Shown here: piece by piece, positions 11,022 through 23,840 of the stretch
How positions within the stretch are numbered: position 1 is the first letter of the stretch
Layout: the number at the start of each line of letters is the position of its first letter
DNA from: Emydura subglobosa
Lineage: Eukaryota; Chordata; Testudines; Chelidae
Assembly (NCBI GenBank): GCA_007922225.1
Contig: ML679966.1
Coordinates: 32,719,383 to 32,783,382 of the forward strand
Length of the DNA stretch: 64,000 bases
Reading direction: 5' to 3'
Made by a program: the position numbers and the translations under genes
Notes under the pieces: generated by a model
What the model saw: only the letters and a program-made list of their open reading frames with translations
Databases searched by the model: none
What the model was told of the DNA's origin: nothing

Positions 11022-11804
11022 TAAACATGTTGAGTGCGCTTTGGAGAAGAGCTGTTGATAGTTGCGCTGGGGAAACCTGTTTGGGACGAGTTTGCACGGT
11101 ATCGTCTCCTCCTTCCGTGTCCTTTTAAAATACTGCCTGGCGCCATCTGCCGATCCTTGCGCCTTACTGCCTTTCAGCACCGGGGACAGCTCCACGCTTC
11201 CTTGCCCCCCCCTCCCCCCGCCAGAGCCCTTGGCGGCTGGCAACAGGAGTCGGGGATAAAAAAGCATATTTGACACAACGACAATGCTGCCTTTGTGGAG
11301 TCGGGGAGGCGGAGGGATCTAGGGACAACCATGCTGTCCTCGGAAGGAATAGATAGAGCTAAGGCAAACTGACTGTTGACTGGTCAGGAGGCAGAGATCC
11401 TTGCCTTGGCAAAGGTTGCTGTTCAGGGGGAAAAAGCCCAAAGGGGTGTCGTGGATTTTGCGTGACTCTGTATGCAACTTAGAGATCTACATATTCAGAC
11501 TGCAATAACATAAATCTGCTCTCCTTGAGCCTCCTGTTTGTTCTCGGAACCCAGAGACACCTGTGGGGAGAGGGACGGGGGAGGGAGAAATCATTGTGTT
11601 AGGAAGTTAGAGGGTAAGGTATTGGCTGTTTATATTTTAATCTCTTGTAATTTGGTGTGGAGGAAATAGTCTAAACAACAGTAGTGGTTGCTACGTTGTC
11701 TGCTAAGCACTATGTTCTGCATAAGTAACAATGCTACTGAGACTCAGAGCTAGCAGCATTCGTACTGCTTGAGACACAGCAGAAGCCTGTTGCTTTCCCT
11801 CTAG

Positions 11805-11962
11805 GTCCAGAGGAGTAGCCGTGTTAGTCTGTATACAGCAAAAACAACGAGACTCCTATAGCACTTTAAAGGCTAACAAATTTCTGCAGTCATAAGCTTT
11901 AAAGACTAACAGAAATTGGTTAGTCTTTAAAGTGCTACAGGACTCTCCTTGTTTTCCCTCTA
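11805..11962. mobile_element. Short interspersed repeat with TTTAAAGTGCTACAGGACTC arm
   Basis: The segment holds CCGTGTTAGTCTGTATACAG at the left and TTTAAAGTGCTACAGGACTC at the right. An inverted partial copy of the latter (GAGACTCCTATAGCACTTTA) lies between them, so the copy is partly palindromic. The same family occurs at 15685-15790. I recognise it as a common amniote/reptile repeat but cannot name the class. Confidence 0.6.
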
Positions 11963-13220
11963 GTATTTCAGAGATCTCTTGCCTGGTTGAATTGTAATTG
12001 CTGACTGACTGAGAAATCTTAGCTCTAATGTGAAGTATTCTATGACTGCACAGGTAAATATGTCTGTGAGGATTTTATCAGCAATAGGTGAGGCGGGGGA
12101 TTGAACGGCTTTGATCAGGTTTTAGGTCAGTGTCCATCTCATCTCTCATAAATTGGCTACTGAAAGCAAACAGTTTGGTATTACAGATTGGATCACATAC
12201 TTTGGAGTAGCAGGATTAATAGTAAATATCTGTGTTAAGTAACTCAGGGCTGCTAAGAAGAAAAGTCATTTACAATATTTCTATAATTTGAATATACTTG
12301 AATCGGATTTTTGAAATTGCCCATTACATATATTTAAATATATGTCATATATAAGGCTTTGTTTTTTCTCTTGATGTTTTCACCCCAAGTCAACTACATA
12401 TATTTGAAATACTAGAAATATTCAGAAATATTACAGATTCCTGGTACATATTTTTTTATTGAATTTCTATATCAACTGATTTAGATGGTAGAGATAAAAG
12501 CTATTATAAAGAAAGAACATCACCTTCACAAACTAAAAACTTCTCAACATAAAAGCAAAGAAAAAGAAAGCAGATACCAGAAAGAACTTCTTTTCATTCG
12601 GCAAAAAGAAAACAGTATATAAATAAAGTATCTAATTAGCTAAATTAGAAAATGAAACCTGGTTGAGGGTCAAATAAAATGAAACTTCTGACAAAGATGT
12701 GTGCTACATTGTACTTGATTGTGTTAATTTCATTGCTGAAATGATTGCATTATAATAACCATGAATGCATAAAGGCCAAAAAAATCTAGTGCTGGACTGA
12801 TTTCACATTCTCTTTCTATACTACAGAAAATGAAAATCAAAACTTTTAATCCTACCAAAATCCTTTCTGATTAATATACTTCATGGGCATTTTGGGGAGG
12901 AGGGCAGTCTCAAATGAAAATCTAAGGTACTTTTGTCCCATCTGAAGAGGAACATCCATGCAACTAAGAGGAACTGGAAAGCTGTGCTTTGTTTTGACAC
13001 CAGTTGTCAGTTTATTGAAATTTCACAAAACAAAGACATTTATCAGTTTCAAATTAACTTCCCTTCAAATTTTTTTCCTAACATTCCTACAGTCTAATAT
13101 TTATCACTGGAACTCTTAAAAAGACAGTATTTTTTGTCTTTAGATTTATTTTTACTACTGTTAACTGTATATCTTAATTTTCTGCTGTTGCATAAATATA
13201 GTTGTTATATTTATCTACCT
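11963..13220. other. Intronic AT-rich DNA, nothing recognised
   Basis: The stretch is AT-rich with short ATATTTAAATATAT-like patches near 12330. No coding potential or named repeat was recognised. Confidence 0.6.
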
Positions 13221-13224
13221 AGCA

Positions 13225-13345
13225 TCATAATTACATTGTAAGTTCTTTGGGGCAGGGACTGTTTTCACTATATGTGTTATGCCCAGCACAATAGGGCCAT
13301 GAAAGGAATGTAGAAGTTATATCTTAATACAAAAGTTAAATAATA
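13225..13345 (+). mobile_element. SINE 3' tail (CORE/MIR-like)
   Basis: The segment contains ACATTGTAAGTTCTTTGGGG, then CAGGGACTGTTTTC, GCCCAGCACAATAGGGCC and AATACAAAAG. This is the typical 3' end of reptilian CORE-SINE/LINE-tail repeats. Similar tails occur at 20808-20935 and 26635-26720 and, reversed, at 54768 and 58612. Confidence 0.6.
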
Positions 13346-13919
13346 AACAGCAGGTGGGAAAAGGGAAAACACAAAGAACAGACTTTGCAAGTTCTAATTT
13401 GCAGAGTTCCTGAGGAAACTTTCCTTTCAAGGAGAACTTATTAGTGACTGTGTGGACAGGGCAGAAGAAAGACCATATAAACCTTGCATATCTCACTGAA
13501 TAAACCCCATCCTCACCCCCAGACCATTCCCTGGGGGCAGGGCTAGCCTCCCCACACTATACACTGAGCAAATCATCCCTGATGACAGAATGTCTGCCTT
13601 AGATGATGTAGGGCTATTGTGTACCTCTGCCATGACTTTATGTTGATCGCCTGCACAAAAGGGCTGAAGCAGAGTGAAATTAATGCCACCACTAGTGGTA
13701 CTAACGACCTTATCCTGAGAGGTGCAGAGCACTTCCTCTGAAGTGCTGAACATCCTGGATCCTCAAGTGGGAGTTGAGGAGACCAAGCCGCAGGACACAC
13801 TCAGTGCTGTGTAGGGTTAATTACGTTGTATTTTCCAGCAGTATTTCTGCTCTGGGCTGAACAAAGTATGATCCATAATGTATCTACCCTCCCCCTGCCT
13901 CTCTCCCTTTCCACATCAG

Positions 13920-14812
13920 CAGAACAAAGTTTGCAGATGACACAGAAATTGGGGGAGTGGTAAATAATGAAAAAGACAGGTCATTGATAGACTAACCTGG
14001 ATCGCTTACTAAGCTGGGTACACGCAAACAAATATGCATTTGAATTCAGCTCACTGTATACATCTAGAAAAAATAATATAGGTCCTACCTTCATGATGGG
14101 AGACTTTATTCTGGGGAGCAGTGACACTAAAAAAGATGTGGGGGTCATGGTGGATTATCAGCTGTACATGATCTCCCAGTGTAACACAGTGGCCAAAAAA
14201 GCGAATACAGTCCTTGGATGCATAAACAAGGGAATCTCATGTAGTAGTAGAGAGGTTATTTTGCCTCTGTATTTGTTACCGTCATGACCGTGCTAGAATA
14301 CTGTGTCCAGTTCTGGTGCTCCCAATTCAACAACGATGTTGATAAATTGGAGAGGGTTATTCAGATACAAGCAATAAGAATGATTAACGTATTAGAAAAC
14401 AAGTCTTATAATGATAGATTCAAGGAATTCAATGTATGTACTTTAACAAAGAGAAGGTTAAGGGCTGACTTGGTTACAATCTAAAGTAGCTACATGGGGA
14501 ACAAATACTTGATAATGGGCTCTTTAATCTAACAAAGAAAGATATACTATGATCCAATGATTGGAAATTGAAATTAGACAAATTCAGATGTGAAATAAGG
14601 TATAATTTTTTAAAAGTGAGGGTAATTAACCATTGGAACAATTTACCTAGGTCTTGGTGGATTTTCTATCACTGACAATTTGACAAAATCAAGACTGGTT
14701 GTTTTTCTAAAAGATATGGGGAAGTTCTATGGCCTGTGTTATACAGGAGGTGAGACTAAATAATCACAAAGGTTCCTCCTGGCCTTGGAATCTCTGGATC
14801 TATGAAAAAAAC
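13920..14812 (+). pseudogene. CR1 LINE: C-terminal ORF2 and 3' UTR, decayed
   Basis: Translated pieces show the CR1 reverse-transcriptase C-terminal pattern: KKDVGVMVDYQL and INKGISCSSREVILPLYL at 14093-14287, then VLEYCVQFWCSQFNND and DKLERVIQIQAIRMI at 14284-14484. The first phrase, FADDTEIGGV-like DNA near 13928, follows the RT core. A frameshift separates the two open pieces and stops interrupt the rest. The tail near 14760-14805 (GGTTCCTCCTGGCCTTGGAA, then TCTGGATCTATGA) is the usual CR1 3' end. It is a 5'-truncated dead copy in the same orientation as GABRB1. Confidence 0.85.
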
Positions 14813-15684
14813 TGACAAGAATAGGGACCCTTCACTCAAATGTTGTCTTTCCTACTTTTCTATTTCCTTCTTGCTTTATCATCACAGAGATATACTTTGC
14901 AATCCTGTTTACTATAGTGAAATAAACGTAAATTAACTTATGATGGTCCAATGGATACAGTGCTGGCCTGGGACTCAGCACTTTTGCTGATCAAGCCATT
15001 TACTTAGCTCCTTATTTTAGGTACCAAGTTTTTACATCCTGATCCAAACCTTCACTTCCTCTTTCTATTTATGCTTAGGAAATACTAACTGATATTCTGA
15101 CAAATGCTTTAAACCAGATAGTTATACTTCATTTTCATTACATTTCCAAGGTCAACAAGGTGACCTTCTTCACATTTTCAAGATGTCTGAGCCTCATTAG
15201 CTAACTTCTGACCCCATGCCTTTTTCCATTACCTCTGTTGCTGCTTCCCTTTGCTAAATTAGTTATTTATAAACATCCACTTAAAAAACTATTTAAAAAC
15301 ATTTCTAGCATAATAAGAAACAGCAGGTTTTTTGTTTGCTATTTGTTTTTAAAGCAGCAATGAAGTTTCCCTGTTATGAACTGTTACGCCTCAGGTAAGC
15401 TTTTCCACCGGGGAATTTAATTATAGCCTATTAGACCCTAAGAGTAGTATTACTGCTTGAATCTAAACCTATGCTGCTGGCTTGATCCAAAGACCACTGA
15501 AGTTGAGGAAAGCCCATGTAATACATATTAATATACGACTTTGTAATACACATTACTAGTCTGGCAGAGCCAAATGGTGATGTTTAGCTGCCACCCTCAG
15601 TGAATAGGCCTCATCTACTCTAACTGAATGGACTTTGCTAACACCTACCCTCCCCATTGTTGTTCCTTATCCTATATACCCCCT

Positions 15685-15790
15685 ATCTGATTTCTATTTC
15701 TTGCATCTGACGAAGTGGGTTGCAGCCCACAAAAGCTTATGCCTGCAGAAATTAAATTTGTTACTCTTTAAAGTGCTACAGGACTCTCGT
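15685..15790. mobile_element. Interspersed repeat with GACGAAGTGGGTTGCAGCCC core
   Basis: The copy reads GCATCTGACGAAGTGGGTTG, then GCAGCCCACAAAAGCTTATG, and ends TTTAAAGTGCTACAGGACTC. It shares its right end with the repeat at 11805-11962. A small hairpin (GTGGGTTGCAGCCCAC) lies in the middle. Confidence 0.6.
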
Positions 15791-16286
15791 CCCAGTAGGT
15801 GTTTAGGGAGGGGTTATACCTCTGGGTGTCACAATCTTTCCCTATCCAGTCCAATGCTCAGTGGTGCTATGGAGTCTGCACTGTCTTTAATTTGGTGCAG
15901 TCTCCTCTCCTTGTACTGCAGGGCCCTGGACCTGTCTCCTTCCTGCCTCACTTCCTTTATAGCTCTGTACACCTTGGGGAAGCACTGAGAGAGCAATCCC
16001 TGTGCTCTTTCCAGCATAAGTCTGCAACTGTGTCTGGCCATGCACATTTTTTCCCCAAGTTGCATAAGACTTTATTGGCATGACAAGTTATACAAGTGTT
16101 AGCAAAGAAAGAAGAAATACAGGCTCCTCCCTGTGTGTACTGTGTGTCCAAATACAGGCCTGTCACTCTCTGGACCACAAGCAGAACAATCAAAACTACT
16201 TTGAAAATATGTCCTTAAATATTAAGAATAAAATGGATAAAATAAATAAAATAAAATACTTTTTCACCCTGGTTTTTAAAGATGCT

Positions 16287-16376
16287 GAGATCCAGATCCT
16301 CAAAAGTATTTAGGTGCCTAACTCCCATTGATTTCAATGGGAGTTAAGTGCCTAAATACCTTTAGGCCTCCGGACC
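16287..16376. repeat. Palindromic MITE with AACTCCCATTGA / TCAATGGGAGTT core
   Basis: The two arms, about 31 bases each and meeting at about 16331, are near-perfect reverse complements: GTATTTAGGTGCCTAACTCC on the left and GGAGTTAAGTGCCTAAATAC on the right. Partial copies of the family occur at 41505-41582 and 57860-57925. It is non-coding and would fold into a hairpin. Confidence 0.75.
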
Positions 16377-18005
16377 TTAGTGCCCACCACTCCCAGTGAT
16401 TTTAGGGAGAACTGCAAATACTCAATATCTCTGAAATTCAGCTCCTTTATTTGTTCAGAATGAGAAATGTTGCTGCCTGTTAGTTTTCTTGCCATCTGCT
16501 TAAACATGCTTGCAGTCATTGTGCTATGAAAACAAGGACACCTTATTTGCAAACTTTGGTCTCTATTATATTCAAGTGATCTTCATGCTGGGGAAATTGC
16601 TCCACTGCTGAAAGACTACAATCATTTTGAACACAGGACACTCAGATGGGACTATAAAGTGTGAAGTAAAAAATACAGGACAATTGTGTTTTGTTAATGA
16701 TGCTATTAACAGCTTATCATAGCACAATCACCACATCCCTCAAGGCACATTAACTCTGCCTTATGTAGGGTAATGTGGCTCAGTATCTCATGAGGGGGAA
16801 TATGAAGGTAAAGCTTGATCTTGTAACCCTTTACTCAAGTGAGTAGTCCTCAGTGATTGACTTCAATGAGACTAGTCTGCATGTGTAAGGACTGCTGGAT
16901 TGGGCAGGTTATGTGTACCACCACTGACCACAGAATCAGCTGCAGAGCCCTACTGGGACAAATGGAATAAGGGGTCTTTTTAAGTCTGCCCAGTGGAAGA
17001 ATGTGATCCTGGCTCTGTGAATCACAGCCATGATAGACTGAATATTACATCACCCTGGCTCTTTGAGTTGAACCACTCCTGTTGTTTCACTAGACACCAT
17101 TAGTTTTCTATTTAGTGTTGTGTGTGTGTGCGCATTTTACTTTAGTTTTATTTAAAAGGATCTGTCATTGTTCTCTTAGTTTCTGGGCCAGAATCAAAGC
17201 TGGCATAAGACGATGCAAGTTACACCTTCTGCTGCCTACAGGGCACCTGCTGCTGGAGGTATTCATTCGCACAGGACAGTTAGCAGCCCCCCCCAGGTGA
17301 GGGCACTCTTCCAGTACAAGCAGCTTTTTATTGAGTTTGACTCCACATGTTCCCTGTTGAAGAAGTCTCCTTACGAAATGCACTGAATCAGCACATCACC
17401 TGGATGACCTTCCCCACCTGGAGCCATGTTTTCAAAACCAGAGGGCCAGGTTTTGAAGTGCGCAACACTCACAAATATGGTCAGATTTTCAACCTAGATG
17501 CTTATTTTGACACTTAAATAGTAATGGAGTTCTTTTGTGAATCTGACCCGTAGTGGAGCCGTGTTTGGGCAGCTGGCACTGCTGTGAATTTGCCCTTGAT
17601 GGACTTGATGGGCCAACAACTTGGTTTCAGTATCTGCATGAATCCTACCCACAGACTTTTTCTGCAACTTTATCTTAGAGTCTAGAAAAAAGACTACTAT
17701 GAATTATGTGACTACCCTCAGGAATAATAGACCGTTTGTGCAGCTTGCCCAGTGATGGAGCCTTTTGAAAATATACCCTTCTGTTATGAAACACCTCCCC
17801 CATGTGGGTATTGAAACTCACCCAGTTTTGAAATAAACCCTTCTGGTATTTTCCCCAAATTACTTATTTTGTAAGCTTCCTTGGACTGCATTGTTTTATA
17901 GTTATTATGTTTAGTGGTTTAATAGTAATACTACACTGAGTTTCTATAGTGATTTTCATATAAAGGATTAATCCAAGCATTCATTCTCATGACCTCCTTG
18001 TTTGG
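16377..18005. other. Intronic DNA, nothing recognised
   Basis: A short G/T-rich run (TGTGTGTGTGTG near 17118) and a C run near 17287 are the only notable features. The small frames here carry no recognisable domain. Confidence 0.5.
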
Positions 18006-18007
18006 GA

Positions 18008-18125
18008 TGTAGGTATGTTCTGTTATACTCATTTAAAGGTGGGTAAACTGAGACACTTGACCAATATGACTTGCCTTATATCAATCAGCAAATCAACAGT
18101 ACTCTTAGGTTCCACTTCGGCCTGT
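18008..18125. mobile_element. MIR/CORE-SINE-like fragment
   Basis: The central phrases AAGGTGGGTAAACTGAGACA and GACTTGCCTTATATCAATCA match the reverse-orientation core of MIR-like SINEs (GGAAACTGAGGC..., GACTTGCC...GGTCAC). It is old and diverged. Confidence 0.5.
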
Positions 18126-18856
18126 GCTGACTCCCACTCTCCTGTTCTAGTCATTGTACACACTCCCTTCTTCCCTAATGTACCATGAGACATGTTTTAA
18201 TGGGTTTATTTTTGCAACCTTGTTGTAGTAATTGAAATTTACGAAGTGTTTCCTTTCAAAACTACAAGGTGACCCTTTTGCTTTGTCTCAGTTAATGATG
18301 TTTGACTAATTTTCCACCATGACAGAATTCTTATGGAAGTATATTAGACATTTACATGAATATGAAATGAGCTCATTAGGAACCGTGCTATGACAAAATC
18401 TATTAAGTTTCTGTGACATGATTTGTCTGGTTTACTGCAATACCTTGACCCAGGTTAACAAAGGCTACTTATGGGAGATTGCAAGGAATACGTCCGGGTA
18501 GTATGATGCATGGTAGTTGTGTTCAAGATTCAGAGCAAACAAACGAAGAGTGTATAGCTATATCTACTAGAAAATGGTCACTAAGAAGTAGGCTTAGGAA
18601 AAGAATCATTCACATGCAATAAATGAATTAAAGTATTATCTCTAAAAGCTTTCCCCAACAGTCTCCATTTAATGGAGCAGAGATCAAAGCATTACAAGAG
18701 TAGCAAAAATCTTAGTTACTTGTTCTTGTAGAGATCTGAAAACTCATGTCTGATATAAAAACAGACACAGAATTTTTTATACAGCAACCAAATATAAGCC
18801 TGTTTCCATAGCTTGTAGGGTTCAGTTCCTGATCTACAACACTGAACATACTTTCA

Positions 18857-19196
18857 TGCTAGAGGGATTCTCAAAAATTTTTTTTGCTGGGACCCCCCTT
18901 AGAATATATGTGAGGCTGTACTGCCCCCCCCCCAAAAAAAATAGTGAGGACCCCGCCATGCCATGCCATGCTTATTTCTGTGCTGCTGCTGGGAATGGCG
19001 CTGCTTTCAGAGCTGGGCACCCAACCAGCAGCTCTTTGACCACTCAGCTCTGAAGGGCTCGGGCTGGCAGCCCCACGCATTGCTGGCAGCCAGAGCCTCA
19101 GCATGCATGGGGGAAAACAGCTCTCGACCCTCCTATAATAACCTGGCGACCCCCTGAGCGGTTGCAATCCCCAGTTTGAGAACCCCTGTGCTAGAG
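18857..19196. mobile_element. hAT-type MITE with 8-base target duplication
   Basis: TGCTAGAG at 18857-18864 and 19189-19196 flanks the element exactly. The right end is TTTGAGAACCCCTG and the left end is the matching inverse GGATTCTCAAAA with a few outer bases lost. Eight-base duplications and CAGGGGTTCTC-type ends are typical of non-autonomous hAT elements. The interior (18865-19188) has C and A runs and no coding capacity. Confidence 0.75.
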
Positions 19197-19439
19197 CTTC
19201 TACACAGGCTTACTGGTACATGGCTGTGATCAAGCAAAGCACATGAATAGTCCTGTTTATGTCTTGCAACACCCATGAAGCAAACTGTGCCATCAGAATG
19301 ACTTAGGATGCTTTCAGGGATCTTGTGTTAAATACATGCTTAACGGACCTTGCTGTGGCAGTGTCAGAATGATCAAACACAAGCCATGGGGCTAACCTTA
19401 TCTAATAAGTGGGTTCTTAGGGCTTAAGATTGGCAGTTG

Positions 19440-20205
19440 GCAGGAGATATTCCTCACTAGAATATTATCCAGTACCTTACAGGATGCTAGGCGCCATTAG
19501 GAAAGGGACAAATAAGACAAACGATCATAATGCAATCGAATAACTCTATGGTACGCCCACACCTGGAATACTGTGTGCAAGTCTGGTTGCCCCATCTCAA
19601 AAAAGATATATTAGAAATGGAAAAACCACAAAGAAGGGCAAGAAAAATGATTAGAGGTATGGAACAGCTTCCATACAAGGAGAGATTTTAAAAACTGGGA
19701 GTATTCATCTTAGAAAAGAGATGACTAAGGGTGATATGATAGAGGTCTATAAAATCATGACTGGTGTGGAGAAAGTGAATAAGGAAGCATTTTACCCCTT
19801 CATGTATCATAAGAACCTAGGTCACCCAATGGAATTACTAGGCATTAAGTTTAAAACAAACAAAACACACAATGCACCGTCAACCTGTAGAACTCATTGC
19901 CAATGGATGTTCTGAAGACCAAAAGGATAACTGGGTTCAAAAAAGAATGAGATAAGTTCATAGAGGATATATCCATCAATGGCTATTAGCAAAGATGTCT
20001 ATGGCCAACTCCATGCTGTGGGTATCCCTAAACCTCCGAGTGCCAGAAGCTGGGACTGGACAACAGGGGACAGATCAAATTGATAAATTGCTCTGTTCTG
20101 TTCTCTCCCTCTGAAGCATCTGGCACTTTCCTCTGTTAGAAAACAGGATACTGGTCTAGATGGACAATTGATCTGACCCACTATGGCCATTCTTATGTTC
20201 TTAAT
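19440..20205 (+). pseudogene. CR1 LINE 3' part, decayed
   Basis: The conserved CR1 C-terminal phrase is present at about 19555-19650 (RPHLEYCVQVWLPHL-like, then an RRARKMIRGMEQLPYKE-like run). It is followed by a KRDDxxxxIEVYKIMTGVEK-type segment at about 19721-19790. The 3' UTR ends TATGGCCATTCTTATGTTCT, the standard terminal phrase of a reptilian CR1 subfamily. Several stops break the frame. This copy is from a different subfamily than the one at 13920, judging by the different tail. Confidence 0.85.
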
Positions 20206-20807
20206 TGTAACTTCTGAATGAAAATGTGGTCACTCTTACCAATTCTAACCATTTCCTCTGGTGAATTCCTGGGTTGAAGTAACCTCTGTGGAATTCAATT
20301 ATTCACTTGTCGTTTGCTCTTCATTCTGACATTTTAATCCTGTATTCCCTGAGCACAAAACCACCCACCCGCTACTAATTCTCCTGCCATTTAAGGAGGT
20401 TTTGTCTCTCTCCCACTCTCCCTCCCTCACTTCTCACATTAACCCAACTAACGTTCAATTTGTCAGCAGTCCCATTATCTTTAGTTACCTCAGTTCTAGC
20501 AAATATGATGCTGGATCAGATGCTGCACAATTCCCAGCCAACTTCATTTGAATTAAGTAGTCAATTAATCTTTCTTCAGAGCCCTCCTCAAGACTCACTT
20601 CTACTGGGACACCTACAAGAAAACTGCCACCAAATGATGACAAGGCGATGCCACAATGACTGATGGCTCATTTTATCTAATTAAAATAACCAGCCCACCT
20701 TTCACTGATTTGGAACAGTGCAATTTTACAACTAACCTGTGTAACGGCAATTTTATTTTCCATATCCCCTCTTTTGTTTGTCTCATTCACTTGCTGCATC
20801 TTCTTTC

Positions 20808-20935
20808 AAATTAGACTGCAAATTCTTCAGGGTAGGGACTGTCTCTGCCAGTGCATTTGTACAGCACTTAGCATAAGGGGCATCAGTCTTGACTGGAGCC
20901 TTTGGCACTACTGCAATACAAAAGATTAAAAATAA
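20808..20935 (+). mobile_element. SINE 3' tail (CORE/MIR-like)
   Basis: The phrases TTAGACTGCAAATTCTTCAG, GGGTAGGGACTGTCTC, GTACAGCACTTAGCATAAGG and GGCACTACTGCAATACAAAA form the same tail as at 13225-13345. Confidence 0.65.
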
Positions 20936-21246
20936 CAATTTTCCATTAATGTAGCTGAAAACAGAATTAGTGGCATTCAGTGTTTTGCTTGCATTACAAG
21001 TAAAATCACCCACTGTTCGTTAATTTTATAATATATACAAACAGTTGCTTTAATACAATGTTATGGTTGAGGTCTTAAATTCACCGAAATCTGGAAATTC
21101 CAAATGTACAGTTCCTATAGCAACCATGACTAGTCCCTCTACTTCATAAATTTGTATACATTATTATTGTGTATGATTTTAGAAATATATGCCCTGAAAT
21201 CTGTAGTTTGCAGTGTTGCTGGAGCTGGGTTGGTTCCAGGATATTA

Positions 21247-21348
21247 GAGACACAAGATGGGTGAGGTAATATCTTTTTTTGGGCCAACTTTATTGGAGTT
21301 TATTGGAGTTGGTCCAATGAAAGATATTACCGTACCCATCTTGTCTCT
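21247..21348. mobile_element. Near-perfect palindromic MITE (GAGACAAGATGGGTGAGGTA type)
   Basis: The left arm (21247-21290) and right arm (21307-21348) are reverse complements with few mismatches: AAGATGGGTGAGGTAATATC against GATATTACCGTACCCATCTT. The short spacer holds TTTATTGGAGTT twice. A related half-copy is at 22240-22320. Confidence 0.75.
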
Positions 21349-22239
21349 CTTTAAATTTGTGCACATTTTGGCTGAGTTATGGCTACTGTAGAAACCATAA
21401 TAATGCATTTCCTGGCTTTTGAGCATTTAAATATCTCTTCAAGAATGGCCCTGAACATTTTTTAATCACAAATTTATTTGCCTGTTTTCCTTTAGAAAAA
21501 GAAATAAGAAACTAATTTAGACAAAAAGATAAAGGGAACATGCTGATGCATTTACCTACCTATATGGGCACTGACCATTGAGCAAAGGCAAATAAACAAA
21601 CATCTGTTTGAATGTACAAACATCAGCCCTCATAAGTAAACACAACCAGGTTTATCTAGATAAGTATTAATTAGCTTACACATTTTGGATGCAGATCTCC
21701 CCTTAACATCAATAGATGTTCCATACATCACTAAGGAGAGGTTACCATTGATTTCAATGGGCTTTGGATCAATCCCTAGGGGAGAAATTCGTCCACAAAC
21801 TATATATTGATTTATTCAAAGGAAATGATAATTTTACACATTCTCAAGCCTCTTATAGAAATATTTCTGACTGTATACTGTGCCCGAGCCAAGAGTACCC
21901 ATTCTGCCAGGGCCCAATGCAACTCCCAATTAAATCAATAAGAAAGACTCTACTTGGGTTGGATTGAGCCTCTAGCTAGCAGAAGGAGACACATTTCTAC
22001 CTCAAAGACAGATACATTCATTTTATAGTATCTGATAAAATTATCCAGGACATATAAAAATCTCCAGTAAATTGAAAACAACAGCCCTGAAGGGTTTTTA
22101 ATGTTGGTTCATAAATTAAAGCAGCCAAGAGCAGGCCAGCCTTGTGCCTTGAACCTTTCTTTTTAGTAGTTTTGAATCATGAAGGGTTACCATGACAACA
22201 AATATGTTCTATGACACATTCTACCTCAAGAATCACTCT

Positions 22240-22320
22240 GTGAAGCTCGAAAGCTTGTCTCTTTCACCAAAAGAAGTTGGTCCAATAAAAGATATTACCT
22301 CACCCACCTTGCCGCTCTAC
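22240..22320. mobile_element. Half-copy of the 21247 MITE family
   Basis: The segment reads AAGCTCGAAAGCTTGTCTCT, then AAGAAGTTGGTCCAATAAAA, then GATATTACCTCACCCACCTT. The last 50 bases match the right arm of the element at 21247-21348. Confidence 0.65.
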
Positions 22321-23234
22321 ATTCTACCTCAGAAATACAAAAAATGGCTCCCCAGAAAGTAAGGACCAGCAAGACATTTTACACAACCCTCCCCTCCATG
22401 CTTTTAAAGGCATCAGAATGTTTCAATTTCTGCCACATATTTTCAGATACAGTCAGACAGATTATCATAATTTTTATTACATTTCAACAAATCCTTATGG
22501 ATTAGCTTGTTGATGATTGAGAGATGTGTTTAAGATAAAGCTGGAATGGTATCCCATTGTGCTACAGTAGCTCTTAAATGTAAGCAGAGATGTGTTGTGT
22601 ATTTTGTGCATCTTGCCTAATTGCCTAGATTGCCGTAGCAACCAAGTATAGCTTATTGCCATAGCAATAGAGTTAGACTATTAGGGGATAGCTCAGCCAT
22701 TCCTGGACCGTTTTAGTGTTAGTTCAGTAAAGATGCTCCCTGTGTTGCATCTCTCTGTGATCCTGTGCTGATTTCTCTCTCTCAATACAAGCAATTAAAA
22801 GGAATTCAACATAACAAAGTGATGACGAAGGATGGGATCAACCTGTGCTGCACTGGCAAAAAAGTAAAAGTCAATGTAAGGAAAAACCTTTTTGCTGTTT
22901 TGGGGGCTGGGCTGTTTACACTGACTGTTCAAACTGAAACTAAAATAGGCTCTGCTTTGTTCTGACCAAAGTGCAGCAGACAGACTGAGAAAGGAGGAAA
23001 CAAAAGCAGTGCTAGTGAATGGAAATCACCAGCAATTGTGTGTGAACGACCCCAACACACATGAATAAAAAACACTAAAAGACCAGAAAAAGAAAAGAAA
23101 AGAAAAAAAAATAAGAGGGGCAGCAATAGCTACATTTACGGGACCTTTGGGATCTTTTGATGAGACTCTTGGAGCTCATATACTGAGCGCTTTCAGCTTT
23201 TTGTTATTACAAATAAAATTACAGAGCAAAGAAG

Positions 23235-23840
23235 GTGCCCATTTTCTTAAATGTTGTAGAAGCTAAAACCTATACTTCATTGCACAGTCTAGTGCATCCT
23301 GATAAGGCAGAGAACAAATCTTACAGTGACATTGTGAAAATCTTGGAGGCACATTTTTCTCCAAAATCGCTGGTAATTGCAGAGAGATTTAGGTTCCACA
23401 AAAGGAAGCAAGAAGAAGGTGAAACAATTGTGCAATTTGTAGCAACTCTGAAGAAGCTTGCTGAGCACTGTGAATTTAATGATATGTTAAATGACACCCT
23501 GCGTGATAGGCTAGTGTGTGGTCTGCACAATGAAGCAATACAGAAGCACCTATTGACAGAGGCCCAGCTCACTTGGCAGAAGGCCATTGAAATTGCAATA
23601 TCTATGGCGCTGGCTGCAAAGGAAGCCTAACAGCTCATTGCATCAACCAGAGTGCATAAGGTGTCATAAGAACCTACCCACAAGACAGGGGGGAGCCGGG
23701 AATGTTATCGCTGTGGAAAGCCGGGTCACCATGCATCGGAATGCTGGTGTAAAGACCTAGTGTGTTGACAATGTGGCAAAAAGAGACACATTGGGTGTGC
23801 CTGCAAACAAAAGAAAGAAGAGTCAAACAGGACAGACAAA
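23235..23840 (+). pseudogene. Ty3/Gypsy gag with two zinc knuckles
   Basis: The capsid-like frame runs 23235-23630, with typical Gypsy gag phrases (AHFSPKSLVIAERFRFHKRK and, further on, LRDRLVCGL). A TAA at 23628-23630 ends it. The same phase continues to a CX2CX4HX4C zinc knuckle at 23703-23744 (CYRCGKPGHHASEC) and a second one at about 23763-23804. Another TAA lies near 23667, and a TGA (23766-23768) sits inside the second knuckle where the family normally has an arginine. That suggests CGA-to-TGA decay of a methylated CpG. The product would be the nucleic-acid-binding structural protein of the retrotransposon particle. Confidence 0.8.

Noticed and set aside
15829..16065. Minus-strand charged frame resembling a transposase-associated coiled segment
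   Set aside because: The resemblance is only in composition; no motif could be named and the overlapping frames are equally open.
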